Positions 8,281 to 16,147 are shown, counted from the stretch's first letter. The stretch: 64,000 nucleotides of DNA from Streptomyces coelicoflavus (GCF_003112555.1 NZ_BEWB01000007.1:124001-188000), one strand, 5' to 3'. Translations and numbers: made by a program. The notes: generated by a model not told the origin, from the sequence alone.

Positions 8281-9639
8281 TCAGTTCCACGTCGCCGAGT
8301 ACTGCCGCCGGTAGGCCTTGCGGTCCTGTTCCGTCCGGATCCACCGTGTGGCCACCAGCGCCACCAGACTGCCCGCGACCACCAGCAGTCCCGGGCCCAC
8401 GTTCCGGCGGTCCGTGAGCCGGGCGAGCAGGGGGGTGCCGCCGGCGCCGGTCGCCGGGGCCGACGCTCCCGCACCCGAAGCTCCCGCCCCCGCGGCACCC
8501 GTCGCCGGGGGCGCCGACGTACCCGCCGCGGCACCGTCCCGGCCGGAGACGACGAGCCGGACCCCCAGCGCCGCCATGGCCTCCGGCAGCGGCTGGAAGA
8601 ACGTCGTACCGCCCTTGGCGCAGTCACCGCTGCCGCCCGACGTCACGCCGAGCGCGACGCCCTCGGAGAACATCGGTCCGCCGCTGTCCCCGGGTTCGGC
8701 GCACACATCCGTCTCGATGAGGCCGGTGACCGTCCCCTCCGGATAGTTGACCGTCGCGTCCAGCGCCGTCACCCGGCCTTCCCGCAGCCCGCTGGTGCTC
8801 CCGCTGCGGAACACCCGCTGCCCGACCGCGGGCTCACCCGTCCCCGTGATCCGTACGCCCTTGCCGCCGCCGACCGCCACCACGTCGGCGGCGTCCCCCG
8901 CCTTGCCGCCCGCGTACTCGACCAGCGAGAAGTCGTCCCCGGGGAAGCTCCCGGCGACCGTCCTGCCGATCCGACGGTCCCCCTTGCCGTCACCGAACCA
9001 GACGGAACCCGTCGGCCCGCAGTGGCCGGCGGTCAGGATGAAATCGCTCGTGCCGTCGGTCACGTTGAACCCCGCCGAGCAGCGTCCCGCCGTGGACAGG
9101 ATCGGCTCCGCCCCGTTCAGGCGGGTGGTGAACACGCCCTCGGTGCGCTCCATGCGCACGAACCCGCCGATCCCCTCCGCGACACCCGTCAGCCGCGACC
9201 AGTCGGCCCCGGAGACCGTGCGGTCACCGCGCACCACCACCTCGTTCGACCGGTAGTCCAGCGCCCACGCCGTACCGGGCACCCGGGGTGCCGAACGCAG
9301 CGTCGCGGCCGCCGACCTCAGCTCGGTCATACTGTGCCGGACCTCCTTCGCCGTGGCGCCGGCCCGGCGCACCGCCTCGGCCGTGGACCCGTCCGTCACC
9401 GCGACGACCGGCCGCCCGTCGGCATCGACCCAGTGACCCGCCGTACGGTCTCCGCCCAGCCGGGCCACGAGACCGGCACCGGCGCCGGACGCGGTCTGTG
9501 CGAGGGTGCGCGGCGCGGCGGACGGGCCGGGGGGTTCGCCGGCCACCGCCCGGGTGACCATCGTCCCCCCGAGCAGCAGCCCGCCGACGGCCGCCAGCCT
9601 TGCCGCTCGCCGGACGATGCGTCGTCGTGCGTGCCTCAT
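8281..9639 (-). CDS. membrane-tethered S1-family serine protease
   Basis: A 452-residue exported trypsin-like protease of the streptogrisin/alpha-lytic type. A basic signal segment and hydrophobic core (residues ~8-33) are followed by a probable pro-region. The catalytic triad is visible as His206 (TAGHC), Asp236 (GDDFSLVEY) and Ser319 (GDSGGP). A disordered Ala/Gly/Ser linker (~355-400) leads to a C-terminal transmembrane helix (VGPGLLVVAGSLVALVATRW) and a basic 17-residue tail. The enzyme is thus expected on the outer membrane face with a cytoplasmic tail, unlike the usual freely secreted streptogrisins. GGGAG eight bases before the ATG supports the start. Its substrate is not evident. Confidence 0.87.
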   Translation of the reverse strand: MRHARRRIVRRAARLAAVGGLLLGGTMVTRAVAGEPPGPSAAPRTLAQTASGAGAGLVARLGGDRTAGHWVDADGRPVVAVTDGSTAEAVRRAGATAKEVRHSMTELRSAAATLRSAPRVPGTAWALDYRSNEVVVRGDRTVSGADWSRLTGVAEGIGGFVRMERTEGVFTTRLNGAEPILSTAGRCSAGFNVTDGTSDFILTAGHCGPTGSVWFGDGKGDRRIGRTVAGSFPGDDFSLVEYAGGKAGDAADVVAVGGGKGVRITGTGEPAVGQRVFRSGSTSGLREGRVTALDATVNYPEGTVTGLIETDVCAEPGDSGGPMFSEGVALGVTSGGSGDCAKGGTTFFQPLPEAMAALGVRLVVSGRDGAAAGTSAPPATGAAGAGASGAGASAPATGAGGTPLLARLTDRRNVGPGLLVVAGSLVALVATRWIRTEQDRKAYRRQYSATWN

Positions 9640-9778
9640 GCGTGTGCTCCCGAACCCGACCGCGCGGCGTCGCCGCCGCGGGGGCCTCCGGACGTCGAGC
9701 GCCCTCCTCCCTTACGGCGGCGGGTGCCACGGTGTTCACCGGCCCGGCGTCCTGTTCCCCCGTCCCGCCACGGCGTCC

Positions 9779-9784
9779 TATCTT
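9779..9784 (+). promoter_or_regulatory. -10 TATCTT of a leaderless gene
   Basis: TATCTT ends seven bases before the A of the ATG at 9791, and no ribosome site is present in between. Confidence 0.45.
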
Positions 9785-9790
9785 GGGCCC

Positions 9791-10972
9791 ATGACCAGCA
9801 TCCCGCGGGACCCGTCCGGTGAGCCGAACCCCCTGCACGCGCTCGGCCTGGAGCAACTCCGCCGCCGTACGAGCATGAAGTGGCGCACCTACCCCGCGGA
9901 CGTACTGCCGCTGTGGGTGGCCGAGATGGACGTGCCGCTCGCCGGGCCCGTCGTGCGCGCCGTCACCGACGCCATGGAACTCGGCGACACCGGCTACCCC
10001 GTCGGCACCGCCTACGCCGAGGCCCTCGCCGCCTTCGCCGGGAAGCGGTGGGGCTGGGACGACCTGGCCGTGGAGCGCACGGCGATCGTGCCCGACGTGA
10101 TGCTGGGCGTCGTCGAGATGCTCAAACTGGTCACGGAGCCGGGCGATCCGGTGATCGTCAACCCGCCGGTGTACCCGCCGTTCTACGAGTTCGTCACCCA
10201 CCTGGACCGGCGTGTCGTCGAGGCACCGCTCGGACCGGACCTGCGGCTCGACCTCGGGGTGCTGGAGGAGACGTTCCGGCGGGCCGTCGCGGGCGGCGGC
10301 CGGGCGGCCTTCCTGCTGTGCAGCCCGCACAACCCCACCGGCACCGTGCACACCGCCGACGAACTGGCCGCCGTCGCCGCCCTCGCCGAGCGGTACGGCG
10401 TCCGGGTCGTCGCCGACGAGATCCACGCGCCGGTCGTCACCGCCCCCGGCGCGCGGTTCGTGCCCTACCTGAGCGTGCCCGGCGCCGAGCGCGGCCTCGC
10501 GCTGATGTCGGCGTCCAAGGGCTGGAACCTGGCCGGCCTCAAGGCGGCCCTGGCACTCGCCGGGCCCGGGGCCGCCGCGGACCTGGCCCGGATGCCCGAG
10601 GAGGTCGGACACGGGCCGAGCCATATCGGCATCCTCGCCCACACCGCCGCCCTGCGCGACGGAACCGCCTGGCTGGACGCCGTGCTCGCCGGGCTCGACG
10701 AGAACCGGCGGCTGCTCACCGGCCTGCTCGCGGAGCGGCTGCCCGGGGTCGTCCACCGTCCCGGGGAGGCGACCTACCTCGCCTGGCTCGACTGCCGCGC
10801 CCTGGGTCTGGGCGACGACCCGGCGGAGGTCTTCCTGGACCGGGGCCGGGTGGCGCTCAGCTCCGGCATCCCCTTCGGCAGCGGCGGGGCAGGTCACGTA
10901 CGGCTGAACCTGGCCACCTCGCCCGAGGTGCTCACGGAGGCGGTGCGGCGGATGGCGGCGGCCCTGGGCTGA
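9791..10972 (+). CDS. PLP aminotransferase, MalY/PatB (C-S lyase) type
   Basis: A 393-residue fold-type I pyridoxal-phosphate enzyme. It contains LWVAEMDVP and TGYPVG near the N terminus, PHNPTGTVH (Asn181), Asp209 in VVADEIHAP and the Schiff-base lysine Lys243 in SASKGWNLAG. The EMD and DEIHA motifs are typical of the MalY/PatB group, which cleaves cystathionine or cysteine conjugates (C-S beta-lyase) rather than doing simple transamination. It may take part in methionine/cysteine metabolism or thiol-conjugate breakdown. It is a stand-alone gene, divergent from the protease. The start at MTSIPRD is taken from the leaderless promoter geometry; longer upstream frames are not supported. Confidence 0.88.
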   Translation: MTSIPRDPSGEPNPLHALGLEQLRRRTSMKWRTYPADVLPLWVAEMDVPLAGPVVRAVTDAMELGDTGYPVGTAYAEALAAFAGKRWGWDDLAVERTAIVPDVMLGVVEMLKLVTEPGDPVIVNPPVYPPFYEFVTHLDRRVVEAPLGPDLRLDLGVLEETFRRAVAGGGRAAFLLCSPHNPTGTVHTADELAAVAALAERYGVRVVADEIHAPVVTAPGARFVPYLSVPGAERGLALMSASKGWNLAGLKAALALAGPGAAADLARMPEEVGHGPSHIGILAHTAALRDGTAWLDAVLAGLDENRRLLTGLLAERLPGVVHRPGEATYLAWLDCRALGLGDDPAEVFLDRGRVALSSGIPFGSGGAGHVRLNLATSPEVLTEAVRRMAAALG

Positions 10973-10997
10973 GGGGCGGGGCAGTGGGCCGGTACGC

Positions 10998-11021
10998 GTC
11001 CCGGGCGCAGGCGCCTGGGAC
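10998..11021 (+). terminator. hairpin after the aminotransferase
   Basis: Eleven-base arms GTCCCGGGCGC/GCGCCTGGGAC with one mismatch and almost no spacer (the loop would take in inner pairs). Confidence 0.4.
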
Positions 11022-11024
11022 GCC

Positions 11025-11056
11025 CGCACGCGCCAGGGCCCGCACGCGCCAGGGCC
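11025..11056. repeat. 16-bp tandem duplication
   Basis: Two exact head-to-tail copies of CGCACGCGCCAGGGCC in the spacer before the F420 oxidoreductase gene. Probably a replication-slippage product just upstream of the promoter. Confidence 0.8.
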
Positions 11057-11072
11057 CTTACGCGTACGGGTC

Positions 11073-11078
11073 TAGACT
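11073..11078 (+). promoter_or_regulatory. -10 TAGACT of a leaderless gene
   Basis: TAGACT is followed by eight bases and then the ATG at 11087. No Shine-Dalgarno sequence is present. Confidence 0.45.
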
Positions 11079-11086
11079 TCCGGACC

Positions 11087-11494
11087 ATGGACGACGACGC
11101 GTCTCTGGACCGGCTCGGCTCCGGCAAGTACCTGCTGGTCACGACCTACCGCAAGAACGGCACTCCGGTCGCCACCCCGGTGTGGGTCGTGCGGGACGGC
11201 GACGCGCTCGGCGTCTGGACGGTGGCCGACTCCTGGAAGGTCAAGCGCGTCCGCAACCGTGCCGACGTCCTGGTGGGCCCCTGTGACGTGCGCGGCAGGC
11301 CGAAGGGCGACCAGGTCCCGGGGACGGCGGAGATCTGCGACCCCGCCACCACGGCCCGCTACCGCAAGCTCCTGGTCCGCAAGTACGGCGTGGTCGGTCT
11401 GCTCACCCTTCTCGGCAGCAGGCTGCGCCGGGGGCTCGACGGCACCGTGGGGATCCGCGTCACGCTGACGCCGGGACCGGCCGCCGGGAGCTGA
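11087..11494 (+). CDS. PPOX-class F420-dependent oxidoreductase
   Basis: A 135-residue split-barrel protein of the pyridoxamine-phosphate-oxidase-like F420 family. Diagnostic features are KYLLVTTYRKNGTPVATPVWVV near residues 13-35 (shown in part), then LGVWTVADSWKVKRVRNR and VGPCDVRGRP, the pattern that binds the deazaflavin phosphate. These enzymes use reduced F420 for small reductions, but the physiological substrate is usually unknown. The size is normal for the family. It converges with the Zn-ribbon gene, with seven bases between stops. A -10 hexamer eight bases upstream indicates a leaderless message. Confidence 0.87.
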   Translation: MDDDASLDRLGSGKYLLVTTYRKNGTPVATPVWVVRDGDALGVWTVADSWKVKRVRNRADVLVGPCDVRGRPKGDQVPGTAEICDPATTARYRKLLVRKYGVVGLLTLLGSRLRRGLDGTVGIRVTLTPGPAAGS

Positions 11495-11501
11495 CCGGCT
11501 C

Positions 11502-11924
11502 TCAGGTCCAGGCCCGGTACGGCTCGTCGACCAGCTGGAAGACCGGCTCGCCCCGCACGGGGTCCTTGGCCGTGGACAGCCGCACCCGGTCACCGCTGTG
11601 GATGCCGATGAGCGGGCCCATGACCCGGCCGCGCAGCACGAAGCCCTCGGCCATCTCGATGAGGGAGACGTTGCGCGCGGCGGGGGTGTTCCGGTGCACC
11701 ACGGTGGCGTGGCGCACCGTCCCGGTGCCCTCGCTCCGTTCCGTCCGCAGCTCGCTGCCGCGGCAGACCGGGCACAGCACCCGGTGGTACATGGCGGTGC
11801 CGCACCAGGTGCAGCGCTGGTAGAAGACGGCCTCGGTGTCCGAGGCCTGGCCCTTGGCTCCCCGGTCGAGCAGGCCCGTCGCGGGGCCGGCCGCCTGCTG
11901 AGCGACGTTTCCTGAGTGGTACAC
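11502..11924 (-). CDS. Zn-ribbon/OB-fold (DUF35-type) protein
   Basis: A 140-residue protein with a four-cysteine zinc ribbon (CTWCGTAMYHRVLCPVC) followed by an OB-fold half (GTGTVRHATVV, VLRGRVMG, GDRVRL). This is the DUF35 architecture, usually a small acyl-CoA-binding partner of thiolase-like or lipid-transfer enzymes. No thiolase is adjacent here. The GTG start has GGGAG ten bases upstream. A promoter with TTTACG/TACGCT hexamers lies at 12019-12047, about 100 bases upstream, and contains a copy of the element also found at the neighbouring TetR gene, so the TetR protein probably controls this gene. Confidence 0.8.
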   Translation of the reverse strand: MYHSGNVAQQAAGPATGLLDRGAKGQASDTEAVFYQRCTWCGTAMYHRVLCPVCRGSELRTERSEGTGTVRHATVVHRNTPAARNVSLIEMAEGFVLRGRVMGPLIGIHSGDRVRLSTAKDPVRGEPVFQLVDEPYRAWT

Positions 11925-12018
11925 GCTGGTCAACTCCCTGCACTCGGGCCGGAATCCCGCGTGCGCGGTCACCGGGCACGCGTGTGCGCGGCTCACCGTG
12001 CCACCGTGCACGCACCAC

Positions 12019-12060
12019 AGCGTATGGCACTGAGTGTCACGCGTAAAGGCACTCGGTACC
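12019..12060 (-). promoter_or_regulatory. promoter and TetR-type operator of the DUF35 gene
   Basis: Read on the minus strand: TTTACG (12042-12047), 17-base spacer, TACGCT (12019-12024). The near-palindrome GGCACTGAGTGTC at 12026-12038 fills the spacer and a second, weaker copy GGCACTCGGTACC is at 12048-12060. The same GCACT(C/G)AGTGC motif recurs beside the TetR promoter at 12824-12860. Binding is inferred. Confidence 0.5.
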
Positions 12061-12066
12061 CTGGAT

Positions 12067-12792
12067 TCAGAATGCGGACTCGATCTCCCGCAGTACCTGC
12101 CACAGGGGCGTCCCGCGGCGCGCGGCCACGACCACCACGTCCTCGGGCGCCTCGCCGCGCGGCGGCACCGGCACGTCGCCGAACGCGGACTGCGCGAACG
12201 CCAGCGCGTGGTCCACCGCGGCACCCGCGTCCTCGCGTCCCTCGGAACGCAGCCAGGACCGCAGGGCGTTGTTGTGCGCCGCGACCACCGCGGCGGCGAT
12301 CACGTCGGCGCGCAGGATCCCGTCCGGGCGTCCGCCCAGCCGCCCGCGCAGGTACTCGGCGAGGGCGCGCTCGTAGCGCCACACCACCGACAACTCGTAG
12401 GCGCGCAGCCCGGGGACCTTCTTGGTGAGGTGGTACCGCTGCACGGAGAACGCCGGGTTCTCGGCGTACATGCGCAGCACGAGCCGCGCCGCGTCGCACA
12501 CCTGCCGCACCGGGTCGGCGTCCTCCGGGGACCGGGCCAGGAACGCCTTCATGTCGGCCAGGCACCGCTCGTGGTCGGGGAAGACCACGTCCTCCTTCGA
12601 CGGGAAGTACCGGAAGAAGGACCGCCGTCCGACGCCGGCGAGGGCGACGATGTCGTCCACCGTGGTCTGTTCGTACCCGCGCTCCAGGAACAGCCGGAAC
12701 GCCGCCGCGACCAGGGCGTCCCGCATCGGCGGCCGGACCTGTGCCGCGTCCGTCCCGTCCCCGCGGCGGGACGCCGCACTGCTGGTGCTCAT
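12067..12792 (-). CDS. TetR-family transcriptional regulator
   Basis: A 241-residue regulator. The N-terminal helix-turn-helix is clear: RDALVAAAFRLFLERGYEQTTVDDIVALAGVGRRSFFRYFPSKEDV (quoted in outline; residues ~23-68), with the FFRYF/SKED signature of the family. The ~170-residue C-terminal ligand domain is less conserved. The start MSTSSAASRRG is set by a -10 hexamer TACGTT seven bases before its ATG (leaderless). Two copies of a GCACTNAGTGC motif overlap or flank its -35 region, indicating autoregulation. The same motif in the DUF35 promoter makes that gene the likely second target. The inducer is unknown; an acyl-CoA-like ligand would fit the DUF35 target but is a guess. Confidence 0.88.
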   Translation of the reverse strand: MSTSSAASRRGDGTDAAQVRPPMRDALVAAAFRLFLERGYEQTTVDDIVALAGVGRRSFFRYFPSKEDVVFPDHERCLADMKAFLARSPEDADPVRQVCDAARLVLRMYAENPAFSVQRYHLTKKVPGLRAYELSVVWRYERALAEYLRGRLGGRPDGILRADVIAAAVVAAHNNALRSWLRSEGREDAGAAVDHALAFAQSAFGDVPVPPRGEAPEDVVVVAARRGTPLWQVLREIESAF

Positions 12793-12799
12793 GGAGGGG

Positions 12800-12862
12800 A
12801 ACGTAGCAGCCCGGCGAGGTCGATGGCACTCAGTGCAGGCCAAGGAGGGAACTGAGTGCACC
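12800..12862 (-). promoter_or_regulatory. TetR gene promoter and operator pair
   Basis: Minus-strand -10 TACGTT at 12800-12805, seven bases from the ATG. The near-palindrome TGGCACTCAGTGCA at 12824-12837 sits over the -35 region, and a second copy, AACTGAGTGCACC, is at 12850-12862, towards the ATP-grasp gene. The latter lies ~60 bases before that gene's start, so the ATP-grasp gene might also respond. Confidence 0.5.
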
Positions 12863-12922
12863 CGCCGGCGCGTCGGGCCGGTCGCATACGATCACTTCCG
12901 GTCAGCCCCGGAGGAGTCCCGC

Positions 12923-13756
12923 ATGCCGTTCACCCGCCCCCGCATCCTGTACGTCACCGACCTGGGCTACCGGGCGCGCGGGCGGCGCTACTGCGACGAG
13001 GACATCTTCCTCACCTCCCGCCTGCGCGAGGAGTTCGACCTGGCCCTGTGCCATCCCCGGGACGCCGCCGCGCTGCTGGACGCCTTCGACGCCGTAGTCG
13101 TCCGCAACAGCGGTCCCGTGCAGGAGTACAAGGCCGCCTACGACGCCTTCCGCGAGCGCGCGGCCGAGTGCGGAACGCGGGTCTACAACCAGCTCACCGG
13201 CCGGGCGGACATGCTCGGCAAGCAGTACCTGCTCGACCTGACCGCGGCGGGGTTCCCGGTCATCCCCACCGTCGACCGTGCCGGGGACCTGCACCTGCTG
13301 CCGGCCGCCGAGGAGTACGTCGTCAAGCCCAGGCTCGGCGCTGACTCGGCGGGCCTGCGGATCGTTCCCGCGGGCCGCGTGCCAGAGGCGATGGGCGGCG
13401 CCGGGGACCTCCTCGTCCAGCCGCGCGTCGACTTCGCCTACGAGGTCTCCTTCTACTTCGTCGACCACGACTACCAGTACGCCCTCCACGCCCCGCACCC
13501 CGACCGCCGATGGCAGCTGGAGCCGTACGACGCCACCGTGGCCGACCTCGGCTTCGCGCGGCGGTTCGTCGAGTGGAACGGCGTCGACCACGGCATCCAG
13601 CGCGTCGACGCCTGCCGGGCGCCCGACGGCGAGCTGCTGCTGGTCGAACTGGAGGACCTCAACCCCTACCTGTCCCTGGACGCCCTCGACGAGCCGGCCC
13701 GCGACGCCTTCGTCGCCGCCCTGCGCACGGCCCTGCGCCGCCTGCTCGCCACCTGA
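12923..13756 (+). CDS. ATP-grasp-like protein
   Basis: A 277-residue protein with the outline of an ATP-grasp ligase. It has an N-terminal strand (ILYVTDLGYRARG), an ATP-binding EEYVVKPRLGADSAGLR stretch near residue 135, LLVQPRVDFAYEVSFYFVD, and a metal-binding-like LLLVELEDLNPYLSLD near the C terminus. The usual EINxxPG ending is replaced by ELEDLNP, so the catalytic loop is atypical. Family members ligate an acid to an amine or thiol using ATP; no partner gene suggests a product. GGAGGAG lies nine bases before the ATG. It diverges from the TetR gene, and the operator at 12850 lies in its upstream region. Confidence 0.72.
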   Translation: MPFTRPRILYVTDLGYRARGRRYCDEDIFLTSRLREEFDLALCHPRDAAALLDAFDAVVVRNSGPVQEYKAAYDAFRERAAECGTRVYNQLTGRADMLGKQYLLDLTAAGFPVIPTVDRAGDLHLLPAAEEYVVKPRLGADSAGLRIVPAGRVPEAMGGAGDLLVQPRVDFAYEVSFYFVDHDYQYALHAPHPDRRWQLEPYDATVADLGFARRFVEWNGVDHGIQRVDACRAPDGELLLVELEDLNPYLSLDALDEPARDAFVAALRTALRRLLAT

Positions 13757-13787
13757 GCGTTCCCGTTCCCGGGGCGGCCGAGCCGCC

Positions 13788-13793
13788 TACGAT
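13788..13793 (+). promoter_or_regulatory. -10 TACGAT of a leaderless gene
   Basis: TACGAT with seven bases to the ATG at 13801 and no ribosome site. Confidence 0.4.
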
Positions 13794-13800
13794 GGCCGCC

Positions 13801-14283
13801 ATGGACGTGTTCCTGGACCGGCTCGACCCGGACATGTGCGTCGTCACGGCCGCCGCGGGCGGGAAGCGGGCCGGCTGCCTGGTCGGTTTCTCCTCGCAGT
13901 GCTCCATCCGGCCCGTGCGGTACGCCGTCTGGATCTCCGACGTCAACCGGACCTTCCGCGTCGCACGCTTGGCCGACGTCCTGGCCGTGCACCTGCTCGC
14001 CCGCGACCAGCGGGAGACGGCGGAGCTGTTCGGCGGGCGCAGCGGCGACGACGTGGACAAGTTCCGGCGGGTCCGCTGGCGGGAGGCGTACGGCGGGGCC
14101 GTCGTACTGGAGGACGCCGAGGCGTGGTTCGTCGGCCGGGTCGTGGAGCGGACCCCGGGGGGCGACCACGTCGGTTTCGTCCTCGAGCCGGTCGAGTGGG
14201 GCGGGCGGGGGAGGACCGCCGGGAGGCCGCTGCTGCGGCTCGCCGACGCCCGCACCATCCGGCCGGGGCATCCGGTGGACTGA
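13801..14283 (+). CDS. flavin reductase-like protein
   Basis: A 160-residue protein with the flavin-reductase split barrel: MCVVTAAAGGKRAGCLVGFSSQCSIRPVRYAVWIS spans the FMN-binding start (outline only), followed by LAVHLLARDQRETAELFGG, a signature helix of the family. Such proteins reduce free flavin with NAD(P)H for monooxygenases or act as flavoproteins with unknown substrates. It is close behind the ATP-grasp gene (44 bases), but a separate TACGAT hexamer seven bases before the ATG suggests its own leaderless transcript. No monooxygenase is nearby. Confidence 0.82.
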   Translation: MDVFLDRLDPDMCVVTAAAGGKRAGCLVGFSSQCSIRPVRYAVWISDVNRTFRVARLADVLAVHLLARDQRETAELFGGRSGDDVDKFRRVRWREAYGGAVVLEDAEAWFVGRVVERTPGGDHVGFVLEPVEWGGRGRTAGRPLLRLADARTIRPGHPVD

Positions 14284-14297
14284 GCCGCGCCGGCCGG

Positions 14298-14675
14298 TCA
14301 GCGCGCGGCGGCACCCCGCTCGGCCAGCGCCTCGGTGACCGCCCGCACACTGCGCGCGATGTGCTGCAACTGGAGGACCTCCGCTGCGTACAGCTTGATG
14401 GTGTGCTCGATGGCCGCCTCGTGCAGGCCCAGCCGCGGCAGGTCCGCACGGGCGGTCTGCAACGCGGTGCGGGCCACCCGGATCTCGTGCTCGACCTGGA
14501 TCTGCGCGTGCCGGGCGAGCAGCACCGGGTGCCGGATCAGGGCCGGGTAGCCGGCGTAGCGCGCCGGCACCAGCTCGCGCAGCCATCGGGTGGCAGAGCG
14601 TTCCCAGTCGTAGCTGCCGGGGGACTTGACCTGGCAGGGCCAGTCCGGGCTGAGGCGCGTGGTCGTCAGGGTCAT
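14298..14675 (-). CDS. hypothetical helical protein
   Basis: A 125-residue protein, largely alpha-helical: WERSATRWLRELVPARYAGY, HPVLLARHAQIQVEHEIRVARTALQ and a long C-terminal helix through IKLYAAEVLQLQHIARSVRAV. The look is of a small four-helix protein without catalytic residues. The start at MTLTTTR is chosen because GGAAG sits eight bases before it, better than the ATG six bases further upstream. It is preceded by a 350-base gene-free region with AT-rich promoter-like sequence on the same strand. Function is not recognised. Confidence 0.7.
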   Translation of the reverse strand: MTLTTTRLSPDWPCQVKSPGSYDWERSATRWLRELVPARYAGYPALIRHPVLLARHAQIQVEHEIRVARTALQTARADLPRLGLHEAAIEHTIKLYAAEVLQLQHIARSVRAVTEALAERGAAAR

Positions 14676-15025
14676 GATCATCGCTTCCGGGAGTGCGGCG
14701 TCGACGGGGTGGGCGACGGGTGGGGGCGGTCCCGGTCCAGGGGACGACCGGGACCGCCGCGGGCGCTCGCTCAGGCGATGCCCGACCGGAACACCCGGTG
14801 CGCCCCAGCGGGTAGGAATGCGGCGGGCCGAGGTGTTCGCGGCAGGTGCGGACGCGTTCCGGGGCGGCCGGGTCGCGATCCGTGAGCAGTATTTATATAT
14901 GCCATCTGGTTTGCAAGACGTATGAAAACATTCATGCCTGCTTTGACGGGGATGGCCCCCCTCTGCGCCGACCAATTGCGGCCGCGGCGGGCCCGCGAGG
15001 CGCCCGGCTCGCCCGGCCCGCCCGG
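14676..15025. other. gene-free region with AT-rich regulatory patch
   Basis: No supported gene. Bases ~14887-14945 are strikingly AT-rich for this genome (TTTATATATG, TTTGCAAGACGTATG, AAAACATTCATG). They contain the perfect 14-bp inverted repeat ATGAAAACATTCAT at 14922-14935 and possible minus-strand -35/-10 elements (TTGCAA, TATAAA) that could drive the gene at 14675 with a ~200-base leader. The patch lies just downstream of the RpiR regulator gene, a likely ligand for such a palindrome. Confidence 0.5.
14922..14935. promoter_or_regulatory. palindrome, candidate RpiR operator
   Basis: ATGAA-AACA-TTCAT, perfect arms, extended by one further matching base on each side after one mismatch. Assignment to the neighbouring RpiR regulator is inference from proximity only. 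Confidence 0.35.
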
Positions 15026-15943
15026 TCAGTCCCGCAGGAAGAACTGGTGCTGGTCCGCGACCTGCTCGTACTCCTCGAGCCGGGCCTGGGTCCGCTCGGG
15101 GTCCGCGTCGGTCATGGCCTGGAGCAGCGCCGCGCACATCACGCCCGGTGCCGCGTAGGAGTCGAAGACGAGCCGGGACCCCGTGCCCGTGGCGAAGGTG
15201 ACGTCGGCCTCGTCCACGACCGGACCGAGCGCCAGGTCGGTGATCAGCGCCACCTTCAGCCCGGCACCGCGTGCCACCCGCACGGCGCCCAGCGTCTCGT
15301 GGGCGTGCCGGGGCATGGAGAAGGCCAGCACCCAGGTGCCGCCCGCCTCCCGGGACTGGAGCAGCGCGTCGTAGGCGACGGTGCCGCCCCGGGTCACCAG
15401 CCGCACGTCGGGATGGACGCGGCGGGCCGCGTAGGCGAAGTACTCGGCGAGCGAGACGGAGATGCGCAGGCCGAGGACGGTCAGCGGCGCGGACGCCGCC
15501 AGCTTGCGGCCGACGTCGATCACCCGGTCCGCGTCGGCGAAGTCGCGCCGAAGGTTCTCCAGGTTCTCGATCTCGGCGTCCACGGCCGCCTGGAGTTCGT
15601 TGCCCCGGTTCTCCTCGGCCGGGGAGCCGCCCCGGCCGCCCAGCGCGATCGCCTGGAGCTGCTCCCGCAGCGCGGGGTAACCGCTGAAGCCGACCGCCGA
15701 GGCGAACCGCGTCACCGACGGCTGGCTCACACCCACCCGGTCGGCCAGGTCGGTGATCGACAGGAACGCCGCCTCGGTGAGGTGCTCGATGAGGTACTGC
15801 GCGATGCGGCGCTGTCCCGGGGAGAGGCGGGGCCGGTCGAACAGCGTCCTGAGCCGGGACGTGGGGGAGAGCTCCGACTTCGGGGCCGCCCGTCCCGAGG
15901 TGATCGCCGACGCCTGGGCACGTGCCTGCTGCGGCGATGGCAC
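15026..15943 (-). CDS. MurR/RpiR-family regulator with SIS domain
   Basis: A 305-residue regulator. The N-terminal RpiR helix-turn-helix (SPGQRRIAQYLIEHLTEAAFLS then ITDLADRVGVSQPSVTRFASAVGFSGYPALRE, outline) is followed by a sugar-phosphate-binding SIS domain (LGLRISVSLAEYFAYAARRV; VALITDLALGPVVDEAD). Such proteins sense phosphorylated sugars and control sugar or amino-sugar genes. The start is the GTG at MPSPQQAR, because AGGAGG lies seven bases before it; an ATG 15 codons upstream lacks this. No sugar gene is adjacent. The palindrome at 14922 is a possible binding site. Confidence 0.87.
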   Translation of the reverse strand: MPSPQQARAQASAITSGRAAPKSELSPTSRLRTLFDRPRLSPGQRRIAQYLIEHLTEAAFLSITDLADRVGVSQPSVTRFASAVGFSGYPALREQLQAIALGGRGGSPAEENRGNELQAAVDAEIENLENLRRDFADADRVIDVGRKLAASAPLTVLGLRISVSLAEYFAYAARRVHPDVRLVTRGGTVAYDALLQSREAGGTWVLAFSMPRHAHETLGAVRVARGAGLKVALITDLALGPVVDEADVTFATGTGSRLVFDSYAAPGVMCAALLQAMTDADPERTQARLEEYEQVADQHQFFLRD

Positions 15944-16147
15944 GGGTGCGCCTCCTTTGTCTCCCATGTCTCCCACGGGGGTCAACATAGCTCACCCCCC
16001 GTGCCCGGCAGGGCGGACCACCGCGCCCGGAGCCGGGCCCGCGCCGCCCCGCCGGACAACCCCGCGCCCCGGACGTGGATAGCACCGCGTCCCCCGGGAA
16101 CCCGCCGTCTCGGAAGGACCCGCAGACACGGACGAGGAGCCGACGTC

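Noticed and set aside
9224..11029. 601-codon minus-strand frame opposite the aminotransferase
   Set aside because: The plus strand encodes a PLP enzyme with all catalytic residues; the minus frame is compositional noise.
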